Positions 1 to 7,067 of a stretch of 12,907 nucleotides of DNA are shown piece after piece. Within the stretch, counting starts at the first letter, position 1, and the number at the start of each line of letters is the position of its first letter. Below the pieces are notes generated by a model. That model was not told the origin of the DNA. It saw only the letters and a list, made by a program, of their open reading frames with translations, and ran no database searches. The position numbers and the translations under genes were made by a program. The stretch is from assembly GCA_046727175.1 (NCBI GenBank), contig JBKPCD010000025.1:1-12907 (forward strand). The letters run 5' to 3'. Source of the stretch: JBKPCD01 sp046727175 (GTDB lineage: Bacteria; Acidobacteriota; Vicinamibacteria; Vicinamibacterales; 2-12-FULL-66-21).

Positions 1-4
1 GCGA

Positions 5-50
5 TCTAGCGAGGCGGAGCCTGAACGGTCTGAGGCGGAGCCTCGCTAGA
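5..50. repeat. Palindromic element with a doubled 11-bp core at the receptor gene's 3' end
   Basis: Positions 5-15 (TCTAGCGAGGC) are perfectly complementary to 40-50 (GCCTCGCTAGA), an 11-bp stem around a 24-nt loop. Within it the word AGGCGGAGCCT occurs twice in direct orientation (12-22 and 33-43), and each copy is itself a small hairpin with a GGA loop. The right arm contains the stop codon of the receptor gene (46-48 on the minus strand), so the structure would form at the end of that transcript. There is no T-tract beyond the stem, so an intrinsic terminator is possible but not typical. A REP-like dispersed repeat or an mRNA 3'-end stabiliser is an alternative. The symmetry is read directly from the sequence; any function is inferred. 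Confidence 0.6.
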
Positions 51-3000
51 ACGTCAGCTTGACCGCCAGCTGAACCTGACGCGGATCGCCCACGCCGGTG
101 CGCAGGAACCCAGAAAAATCGAAGAGCGCCGGCGTGCTGAGTGGGTTGATGTTGTTCGCGTTGTTGAACGTATTGAACATCTCGATGACCGGCACGACCT
201 CGCAGCTCCCGCCGAAGCGGAACGGCCGCGACACGCGCCAGTCGAACGAGAAGAACTCGTTGTCTTTTCGCTCGCCGTTGCGGCCGCGATCGTTGCCGTT
301 CAGGCTGCGAGGGCTCGCGGTGATCGGTTGGGGACCTCGATACTGCGCGCGCGTCCCAAGCTGGATCGCGTGTGGAAGCACGAAATAGCCGTACGCGTTG
401 AACTTGTTCCGGATGTCGCGGTTCGCGGGCCCCCAGTCCTTCCCGAGGTCAAAAAAGTCGAAGCTGTAATCAGTGAACGGGTCGCGCTCATTGGAGTCGT
501 CGTCTTCGTCCTTCGCCAGCGTGTAGTTGCCCTCGAGCTGATAATTCTGCGAGAACCGTTTTCTGATCCCGAGCGTCAGCCCTCGGTATCGCGAGTTGCC
601 GCGAGCGTTGGTCACCATTACTTCACCGAGCTGCGGGTCCCACGGGCCCGGAAGGTAGGCGAACACGTTTCCCGTCCCCGGGCCGTCGGCACAGCACGTG
701 CCCGCACCGCGGTTGTAGTTCAGAAATCTCGTCAGGTGGCGTCCTTCGTTCCAGGTGACGTCCACGTAGCCGGCCCAGCCGGGCGCCAGCTGCTGTTCGT
801 AGGCGGCGTTGAATGAGTAGATTCGCGGGTTGACGTAATCTCGATCGAAGACGCGCACGCCGCTGAAGAGCGGGAACTGGCCCGGCGGGAGGACTGGCGG
901 TGACACCACACCGGGCCAGGTTGGAGTCGGGACGCCGAACTGAGTCAGGAGCGCGGTCTGCGAGAAGATCGTCTGCTGCTGAAGACCGTTGGTCGTGACC
1001 GAGCCGACTTGGCTCAGCATGTTCTGGCGCGCAAAGTAGACGCCGGCGCTCGCGCGCACGACGGAATGACCGTCGCCATTCACATCCCACGCGACGCCAG
1101 CCCGGGGCTGCCACATGTTCCATTGATTCGGAATCGTGCCGTCCGATGGGAACCTCGGGTCGTTCAGAAACGCCCCGTACGCGGTCGTCCGCGGATCCAC
1201 TGTGTCGGGCATCAGCTGCGCATCCCACCGGAGCCCGTAGTTGACCGTCACGTTCGATCGGAACTGCCACTTGTCCTGCACGAACAGCGACAGCTCGTTG
1301 TTGGTGATCTTCGAGGCGCCCGCGGCATCGGTTGCCGGACCCGAGAGCCCCGCGCCCTGAAGGTAGAACAGGAGCGGACCGCCAGTCGTGGTCGTGCCAG
1401 CCGGGCACGTCGTGGGCGCCGTCACGAATGTCCCGTTAGAACAAGCCACCGTGTTCGGTCCGAAACCGCCGGCTGCGGCGGGCGACGCGTAGCGCAGGAA
1501 TCCGGTGACGCTGTCGAACAGATAGCGCCCGGTGAAGAATCCCCGGAAAACCTGATCGTTCAGCGTGTGCATCCACTCGCCGCCGACCTTGAAGGTGTGC
1601 GATCCACGAACGAGCGACACGTTGTCCTTGAACTGCACGCGCCAGATCAATTCGTCGACGTTCGGCTGCAGGAAGAACGGGTTCCCGAATCTGAACGACG
1701 GCGCGAATCCGATCCCGGTGTCGGCCTTCAGATTCGACGCCACCGCGGTGCGCGGCCGCGTCTCCCGCGAGTAGGTGAAGTGCGCCTCGTTGAGCATCGC
1801 CGAGGAGAGCGTCGTGAACCAGTTCAGGTTGGCGACGTTGATCCGGGCCGGATCGCCTTCGATCCCGTTCGCAGACGTCCCGTAGCTTGCCACGTCGAAT
1901 GTTTCGTTTTCTTTACGGGAGTGGTTGAAGTTCCAGGATCCGGACACGTTGTTGTTGTTGTTGATCGTGGCGTCCGCTTTCCAGAGAATTGCGAGTGTCT
2001 TCACCGGATGCTCGATCGGCAGCCCTTCGTTCTGATTCAGGCGCGTGCTGAAAAAATTGAGCAACGCCAGCCGCTGGCAGTCGCCGTTGCTGTTGATCAG
2101 CCCTTCGTTGGCCTGAAGGGTCGGATTGGAGACGGGGCACGGGGTACCGCCGAGCTGCGTGCTCAGGTTCGGCCGCTGGAAGTTGCCCGTGATCCCTTCC
2201 ACGGCGAGGAAGTAGAACGCCTTGTCCTTCTGAATCGGGCCACCGAGCGTTCCGCCGAACTGCTCCCGGTGGAATTTCTCGAGCTTCGTGCCGTCGGACA
2301 GATCGCCCGTCAGCCCTTCGAGGCGCTGGAAGTGGAAGATGCTGCCGTGGACCGCGTTGGTGCCCGACTTCGTGACGACGTTGACGACGCCGCCGGCCGT
2401 GCGCCCGAACTCCGCCGGCGCACCGGTGGCGATCACCTGGAATTCCTTGACTGCCTCGAGCGTGATGTCGATGGCGACGCGCTGCCCGCCGGCCTGCTCG
2501 CCGAAGAACCCGTTGTTGTAGTCGCCGCCGTCGAGGCTGACGTTGTTGAAGATGCCGCGCTGCCCGGCAAACGTGATCTCGTCGCCGTCGGGCCCCTGCA
2601 CCACGCTGACGCCGGGAGTGAGGGTGAGCAGATCCTCGAACTTGCGGCCGAGAATCGGCGTCGACTCGACGGTGACCTGATTGAGCGTGCTGGCCGCGGC
2701 CGTCCGCGTGGCTTCGATGATCGGCGAGCCGCCACTCACGGTAACCGTTTCGGTCACGCCGGACACTTTCATCTGCGCCGTCAGCGTCTGCGTCGAACCG
2801 ACGGTCAGCTCGATGTTCTCCTGGACCATCGTCGCGAACCCGGTGAGCGTGAACGTCACTTTGTAATGGCCCGAAGGCAACTGCAGGAACACGAATCGCC
2901 CGTCGGCCGCGGTGACCGCGGTGCGCGCGAAGTTCGTATCGAGGTTGCGCGCCTCCACGGTGACGCCCGGTAGCGCCGCGCCGGTCGCATCGGTCGCGGA

Positions 3001-3096
3001 CCCCTCGATCACGCCGGTCGTGATCTGCGATTGCGCCGCCGCGGTATGCGGCAGCAGCAGGCACAGGAGAACGGCAAGCATCAGCGGGATGCGCAT
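46..3096 (-). CDS. TonB-dependent receptor with carboxypeptidase-regulatory-like N-terminal domain (Oar-like)
   Basis: A 1016-residue outer-membrane protein, complete. Residues 1-22 form a signal peptide (hydrophobic LMLAVLLCLLL, then the cleavage-like TAAAQ). Residues about 26-115 are a carboxypeptidase-regulatory-like beta-sandwich (GVIEGSATDATGAALPGVTV, then DGRFVFLQLPSGHYKV). A plug-like domain follows at about 130-248 (RKFEDLLTLTPGVS, AEFGRTAGGVVNVVTKSGT). The rest is rich in aromatic and polar residues like a beta-barrel and ends in Phe, as outer-membrane barrels do. No clear TonB box was found. The ATG start has AGGAG (3103-3107) six bases upstream. Members of this family in Acidobacteriota and Bacteroidota are thought to take up oligosaccharides or peptides; the substrate here is unknown. 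It is transcribed divergently from the broken isomerase gene, and a second receptor tail survives at 3776-3871. Residues 379-383 are five consecutive Asn encoded by an AAC run. Confidence 0.9.
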   Translation of the reverse strand: MRIPLMLAVLLCLLLPHTAAAQSQITTGVIEGSATDATGAALPGVTVEARNLDTNFARTAVTAADGRFVFLQLPSGHYKVTFTLTGFATMVQENIELTVGSTQTLTAQMKVSGVTETVTVSGGSPIIEATRTAAASTLNQVTVESTPILGRKFEDLLTLTPGVSVVQGPDGDEITFAGQRGIFNNVSLDGGDYNNGFFGEQAGGQRVAIDITLEAVKEFQVIATGAPAEFGRTAGGVVNVVTKSGTNAVHGSIFHFQRLEGLTGDLSDGTKLEKFHREQFGGTLGGPIQKDKAFYFLAVEGITGNFQRPNLSTQLGGTPCPVSNPTLQANEGLINSNGDCQRLALLNFFSTRLNQNEGLPIEHPVKTLAILWKADATINNNNNVSGSWNFNHSRKENETFDVASYGTSANGIEGDPARINVANLNWFTTLSSAMLNEAHFTYSRETRPRTAVASNLKADTGIGFAPSFRFGNPFFLQPNVDELIWRVQFKDNVSLVRGSHTFKVGGEWMHTLNDQVFRGFFTGRYLFDSVTGFLRYASPAAAGGFGPNTVACSNGTFVTAPTTCPAGTTTTGGPLLFYLQGAGLSGPATDAAGASKITNNELSLFVQDKWQFRSNVTVNYGLRWDAQLMPDTVDPRTTAYGAFLNDPRFPSDGTIPNQWNMWQPRAGVAWDVNGDGHSVVRASAGVYFARQNMLSQVGSVTTNGLQQQTIFSQTALLTQFGVPTPTWPGVVSPPVLPPGQFPLFSGVRVFDRDYVNPRIYSFNAAYEQQLAPGWAGYVDVTWNEGRHLTRFLNYNRGAGTCCADGPGTGNVFAYLPGPWDPQLGEVMVTNARGNSRYRGLTLGIRKRFSQNYQLEGNYTLAKDEDDDSNERDPFTDYSFDFFDLGKDWGPANRDIRNKFNAYGYFVLPHAIQLGTRAQYRGPQPITASPRSLNGNDRGRNGERKDNEFFSFDWRVSRPFRFGGSCEVVPVIEMFNTFNNANNINPLSTPALFDFSGFLRTGVGDPRQVQLAVKLTF

Positions 3097-3175
3097 GGCA
3101 GGCTCCTCTCGCGGTCGCGGTGTCGTGTGCGGCAGGCGTGCTGCACGCGTCGGCTCAGTGCGTAATGGACGCGAG

Positions 3176-3202
3176 CTTATACCCCGATCCAGGTGCTTTC
3201 AA
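3176..3202 (-). promoter_or_regulatory. Possible sigma70-like promoter for the TonB-dependent receptor
   Basis: On the minus strand TTGAAA (3202-3197) and TATAAG (3181-3176) resemble -35 and -10 boxes, separated by 15 bases, which is shorter than the usual 16-18. They lie about 80 bases upstream of the receptor ATG in a divergent spacer. The match is by eye, and GC-rich acidobacterial promoters are poorly defined. Confidence 0.3.
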
Positions 3203-3230
3203 GTGTCCGGACGAGTGATAGTGCAAAAGC

Positions 3231-3259
3231 TTGAACCGCCGGCCTGCGATCCCTACACT
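3231..3259 (+). promoter_or_regulatory. Possible sigma70-like promoter for the isomerase pseudogene
   Basis: TTGAAC (3231-3236) and TACACT (3254-3259) are spaced by 17 bases, each matching the consensus at four of six positions. A transcript would start roughly 25-30 bases before the ATG at 3293. Together with the minus-strand candidate at 3176-3202, this would make 3097-3292 a divergent promoter region. Promoter strength is unknown, and the gene it would serve is broken. Confidence 0.3.
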
Positions 3260-3292
3260 TGGGCGACCTCGATCCGGAATCCTGGAGGCGGG

Positions 3293-3775
3293 ATGAACGG
3301 CATCACCAGACGTCAGGCGCTCACAACCGGCGCGGCGGCCCTTGTCGGCGCCGTACCGCGCGTCGTCACCGCCAGACCGCGGGCGCAGCGCGCTGTGACG
3401 AAGGGTCGCCTCAAACAGTCCGTGTCCCGTTGGCCGTATTCGAAGATCCCACTGCCGGAGTTCTGCCGGGCGCTCGCCGAGATGGGACTGACAGCCATCG
3501 ACCTCCTCGAGGAGCCCGATTGGGCGGTGGCACGGCAGTACCGCTTGATCTGCTCGATGGGATACGCAGGCGGCGGCTCAATCCCCGACGCGTTGAACGT
3601 GAAGGCGAATCAACGACGCAATCGTCCGCAACTTCGAGCAGATGATCCCGCGCGCCGCGGCGCAGAAGGTTCCCAACGTCATCACGTTCTTCGACAACCG
3701 CCGCGGGATGAGCGACGCGGAGGCTACGGCCAACTGCGTCGAAGGGCTGAACCGGGTCAAGAAGATCGGCGAAGA
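3293..3775 (+). pseudogene. Broken Tat-exported hydroxypyruvate-isomerase-like (TIM-barrel) gene, frameshifted and truncated
   Basis: The reading frame opens at ATG 3293 behind GGAGG (3284-3288). It gives a Tat-type leader (TRRQALTTGAAALVG, twin Arg at residues 6-7), then sequence typical of sugar-phosphate isomerase/epimerase TIM barrels of the hydroxypyruvate isomerase type (KGRLKQSVSRWPYSKI, EMGLTAIDLLEEPDWAVA). Family-like sequence stops in this frame at about 3611. It resumes in another frame from 3612 as NDAIVRNFEQMIPRAAAQKV and PNVITFFDNRRGMSDAEA, running to VKKIGED at 3776. Removing one A at 3612-3613 (CAACGAC to CACGAC) restores the expected NHDAIV, so a one-base insertion explains the shift. 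About 160 of the roughly 300 residues usual in the family remain. The second half, including the conserved metal-binding Glu of the following ELLN-type strand, is missing. An active enzyme is not expected, whether the shift is real or an assembly error, because the truncation is separate from it. Confidence 0.85.
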
Positions 3776-3871
3776 CTCACTACGCCGGAGTTGTTCAACT
3801 TCTCCGGCTTCCCGCGCGTGGGCGTCGGCGATCCGCGGCAGGCGCAGCTCGCCGTGAAGGTGGTGTTCTGA
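3776..3871 (+). pseudogene. Orphan 3' end of a second TonB-dependent receptor gene
   Basis: The last 31 codons before TGA (3869-3871) encode LTTPELFNFSGFPRVGVGDP followed by RQAQLAVKVVF. This matches the C-terminus of the intact receptor at 46-141 at 23 of 31 residues and about 70 of 96 bases, including the terminal Phe. It is therefore a diverged paralogue and not a recent copy. The rest of that receptor is absent: the sequence just upstream belongs to the isomerase fragment. The simplest reading is a deletion that removed the 3' half of the isomerase gene and nearly all of a downstream receptor gene on the plus strand. By chance the tail is in frame with the isomerase ATG after the frameshift, giving an open frame of 192 codons from 3293. 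It cannot fold as a barrel. A second stop, TAG, follows immediately. Confidence 0.85.
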
Positions 3872-3876
3872 TAGAA

Positions 3877-4039
3877 GTCGGCTCTGGGCTCATCGCTTTT
3901 GGCTTTCGGCCTTCGAGAACATCGGCCCGGCGGAGTTTGACTGCGGGATTCATTCAACGCGACCGGACCCACGTCCCTATCCGCACAGACTTTGAACGAG
4001 GAGGGGCCAGAAGCCGAGAGCCGTGAGTCACAAGCCGAT
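3877..4039. repeat. Imperfect 35-bp inverted repeat flanking the spacer before dabA
   Basis: The left arm 3877-3911 and the right arm 4005-4039 are complementary at 24 of 35 aligned positions without gaps, by hand count, separated by 93 bases. Both arms are built from short GGCTTTCGGC/GCCGAGAGCC-like words, giving a low-complexity look. The right arm covers the GTG start of dabA (4023) and the in-frame ATG at 4038. The 93-base centre contains GAACGAGGAGGGG near its right end and no recognisable gene. It could be a dispersed palindromic repeat or the remains of a small mobile element. Function is unknown. Confidence 0.45.
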
Positions 4040-7000
4040 GCGAGACGAACCCAACCCACCCGACCACGCGGCCCTGGCGCGGACCATCGATCGGCTCGCG
4101 AACCTTCTGCCGGCGCAAGGGCCCATCAGCATCTTCATCCACCACAACACGCTGCACGCGTTCGAGCACCTGCCGTTCGAGGAGGCGGTGGAGCAGGCGG
4201 CTACGCGGCTGGGCCGCGAACCATTCCTGGCCGAGTCCCGCTACCGGGACAAATTGGCCTCCGGTCGCATTCGCGCGGGAGACGTCGAGGCGCTGCTTCT
4301 CGAAGAACTGCGCGACAACGCCGCCAGGGATGTCGCGGGGGTTGGATCCCGCCTGGACCTCTGGCGGGCCCTGGTCCTGCATGGCATTCCTGCGGCGACG
4401 GGACCGGAGCTCTCCTGGATCCTCGAAGAAACCAACGCGTTGGCCCGATTCCGGACCGATCTGCCGGCGAGCGCACGGTCGGCGGTGACCGCGCTCCGCG
4501 ACGCAAACGACCGTGGCGGCGAGGAGGGGCGCGCGGTGCAGCGGTTGTGGAACGCGTGTCTGGACGCGGTGAAACGTGCGGCTAAGTCGCCAATTCCCGC
4601 GGCGCAGACACCCGTCCGTCATCGGGACTGGCTGCTTGCGGTGCACGAGCTCGACACCGACGCCTGGATCCATCCACCCCTCATTCGTTTTCTGGCGGGC
4701 TATCTCGATCAAGGCCTGGCCCACTGGTCCATGCCCGACCGGAATCGGGGCATTCACGGCTGCTTCGTGGAGATCTTTCGCACGTCCCTGGCGGCACAAT
4801 GCGGCCCTTGGGCGCGATTACTCCCGCGGCTCGTGACGGAAGATCACGCCGCGAAAAGAACGGCGCTCGACTCGATTGAATACTCCCTGGCCGCACTTGG
4901 TGTGCCCGAAGAGGAGTGGGACGGGTATCTCGGCGCCGAGCTCCTGGCCCTGCGCGGGTGGGCAGGTGTCGTTCGTCAAATCGAAGAGCGGCCGGATCGC
5001 GTGCCGGCTCGGGACCTCACGGTCACGTTGCGCGGGTATCTCGCTGTCCGCCTGCTGTTCGAGCGTGCGGCGCTCGACGCCGCTGCGCGGCAACTCTCGT
5101 TCACCGGGCATCCGCCGGACTTTCGCGGCTGGCTTGGAAAACAGTTCCAGTTCCCGGACCCGCCAACGACTATCGAACGCGCGTGGCCGCTCTTTCACGT
5201 CGCGCAGCTCTGCGGCCTTGATGCCTCGATCGTCGAACACTGGCGACCCCGGCACGTCGCGGAGCTGGAATCCGAGCTGCAACAACTCGACGGCGTACGG
5301 CGTCGTCGAATCCTGCACCAGGCGTTCGAGCGAGCGATTCGTCATCGGCTGTACGACGCGCTCATGTGCCGCGCTCCGCACGACTCTTCCGAGGGCCACT
5401 CCGCCGCGTACGGCGCGCGCGGCGCGGACGACGGGCCGCCGGCGTTCCAGGCGATCTTCTGCATCGACGAGCGCGAGGAATCGTTCCGCCGTCATCTCGA
5501 AGAAGCGGAGCCCGGCTGCGAGACGTTCAGCACGGCTGGCTTCTTCAGTGTCGCGATGTACCACAAGGGAGTGACCGACGCGCACCCGCGGCCGCTCTGC
5601 CCGGTCGCGATCCGTCCCGAACACTACGTCGCCGAAATCGAGGCCGAAGGTGATCGCCTCATCGGACGCTCGCGACGTTTGCAACGGCGCGCTGCCGGGT
5701 TCCTCGGCTACAACGTGCACGTAGGCAGCCGCATGCCGGTCCGGGGTGCGGTATTGATGACGGCGTTTGGGTGGCTCGCCCTGGTCCCCCTCGTGCTGCG
5801 CGTGGTGTTCCCGTGGCTTTCGTCGCGATGGAGTCGCGTCCGCGAGACGTCGACCACGCCCGTGCGCACCCGGCTGCAGCTCGATCGCCAGGACGCACCA
5901 CCCCCAATCGGGAAGTACTCAGGATTCACCGTGCGGGAGATGGCGGACATCGTGCGACGCGTCGTCGAGGACATCGGGATTCGCGATCGCCTTTCGCCGC
6001 TGGTGCTCGTGATCGGTCACGGCTCGATTAGCCTCAACAACCCTCACGAGTCGGCTCACGACTGCGGCGCATGCGGGGGCGGACGCGGCGGACCGAATGC
6101 CCGCGCGTTCGCGCAGATGGCCAACGATCCGCGCGTCCGTCGCCTGCTCGCCTCCGAGGGGCTCGCCCTCGATGCGACGACGTGGTTCGTCGGCGCCCAG
6201 CGCAATACCTGCAGCAACGAGGTGACCTTCTTCGACGACGATCTCGTCCCGCCCCGCAGCCAGCCGGCGTTCGAGCGCGCGAAGGACGCGATCGAGACGG
6301 TGAGGCGGCGAGAGGCGCACGAACGGTGTCGGCGCTTCGATGCGGTCCCGCTCTGGTACCCGCCACTCGCCGCGCTGGCACACGTGCAGGGACGTGCCGC
6401 CGATTTGGCGCAGCCACGGCCCGAGTACGGCCATGCGACAAACGCGTTCTGCGTCATCGGTCGGCGGGCGCGGACGCGCGGGGTGTTCCTCGATCGCCGC
6501 GCTTTTCTGGTCTCCTACGATCCATCGCGTGACGGTGATGGCGCGATCCTCGCGCGGATCATGGCAGCAGTGGTGCCCGTCGTCGCGGGGATCAGCCTCG
6601 AGTACTATTTCAGCTACATCGATCCCTCCGGCTACGGCTGCGGCACCAAGCTGCCACACAACGTCACGTCGCTCCTCGGCGTCATGGATGGAGCGCAGAG
6701 TGATTTGCGCACCGGTCTTCCATGGCAGATGGTGGAAATCCACGAGCCGACGAGACTTGCGATAGTCGTGGAGGCCAGCCGGGAACGCGTGTCGCGCGTC
6801 GTTCGCGAGAATGCCGACATCGAGCGGCTCGTGCGAAACCGTTGGATCTGGCTTGCGTGCCTCGACGCCCAGGCCGACGCACTGTGGGAGCTTCGGGCGA
6901 CGGGCTTCGTCGCACATACGCGCCAGCACGCCCTCGCGGTGATCGAGGGGGACTCGGCTGCGTGGTACCAGGGCAAGCGTGGATTCCTTCCACCGGTCGC

Positions 7001-7067
7001 CATTGCACAGCCGCGCATCCCGATCGCGGCCGAAGAGCGTATGTCTCACGTACTACCCGCAGGATGA
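4023..7067 (+). CDS. dabA: DabA-type inorganic carbon accumulation protein (DUF2309/UPF0753)
   Basis: A 1014-residue protein of the DUF2309/UPF0753 family, the zinc subunit of the DAB CO2-uptake system. DabA resembles a beta-carbonic anhydrase and is thought to hydrate CO2 to bicarbonate on the cytoplasmic side, coupled to ion flow through DabB. The family start LLPAQGPISIFIHHNTLHAF is at about residues 30-50. The zinc-site residues are present: Cys480 and Asp482 (FCIDEREESFRRH), then His666 and Cys681 (GHGSISLNNPHESAHDCG). The Cys-x-Asp pair and the His to Cys distance of 15 agree with characterised DabA. A hydrophobic stretch at about 573-597 may be a membrane-associated helix. GTG 4023 is the earliest in-frame start after TGA 3993. 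It lacks a well-placed ribosome site, since GGAGG (4000-4004) lies 18 bases away; ATG 4038 is an alternative. The gene overlaps the next by four bases (ATGA). Confidence 0.93.
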   Translation: MSHKPMRDEPNPPDHAALARTIDRLANLLPAQGPISIFIHHNTLHAFEHLPFEEAVEQAATRLGREPFLAESRYRDKLASGRIRAGDVEALLLEELRDNAARDVAGVGSRLDLWRALVLHGIPAATGPELSWILEETNALARFRTDLPASARSAVTALRDANDRGGEEGRAVQRLWNACLDAVKRAAKSPIPAAQTPVRHRDWLLAVHELDTDAWIHPPLIRFLAGYLDQGLAHWSMPDRNRGIHGCFVEIFRTSLAAQCGPWARLLPRLVTEDHAAKRTALDSIEYSLAALGVPEEEWDGYLGAELLALRGWAGVVRQIEERPDRVPARDLTVTLRGYLAVRLLFERAALDAAARQLSFTGHPPDFRGWLGKQFQFPDPPTTIERAWPLFHVAQLCGLDASIVEHWRPRHVAELESELQQLDGVRRRRILHQAFERAIRHRLYDALMCRAPHDSSEGHSAAYGARGADDGPPAFQAIFCIDEREESFRRHLEEAEPGCETFSTAGFFSVAMYHKGVTDAHPRPLCPVAIRPEHYVAEIEAEGDRLIGRSRRLQRRAAGFLGYNVHVGSRMPVRGAVLMTAFGWLALVPLVLRVVFPWLSSRWSRVRETSTTPVRTRLQLDRQDAPPPIGKYSGFTVREMADIVRRVVEDIGIRDRLSPLVLVIGHGSISLNNPHESAHDCGACGGGRGGPNARAFAQMANDPRVRRLLASEGLALDATTWFVGAQRNTCSNEVTFFDDDLVPPRSQPAFERAKDAIETVRRREAHERCRRFDAVPLWYPPLAALAHVQGRAADLAQPRPEYGHATNAFCVIGRRARTRGVFLDRRAFLVSYDPSRDGDGAILARIMAAVVPVVAGISLEYYFSYIDPSGYGCGTKLPHNVTSLLGVMDGAQSDLRTGLPWQMVEIHEPTRLAIVVEASRERVSRVVRENADIERLVRNRWIWLACLDAQADALWELRATGFVAHTRQHALAVIEGDSAAWYQGKRGFLPPVAIAQPRIPIAAEERMSHVLPAG

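Noticed and set aside
1009..2973. A 654-codon open frame on the plus strand opposite the TonB-dependent receptor
   Set aside because: It lies wholly antisense to a gene with a clear family match, and its product is Arg/Val/Glu-rich without recognisable motifs. This is the usual shadow produced by GC-rich third positions.
3293..3871. A genuine 192-residue fusion protein of isomerase and receptor tail
   Set aside because: The middle section is out of the family's frame, the isomerase active-site half is missing, and the receptor tail alone has no function. Chance continuity of the frame explains it.
4818..5720. Long minus-strand open frames opposite dabA (4818-5720 and 5919-7049)
   Set aside because: Both are antisense shadows of dabA with biased composition and no domain signature.
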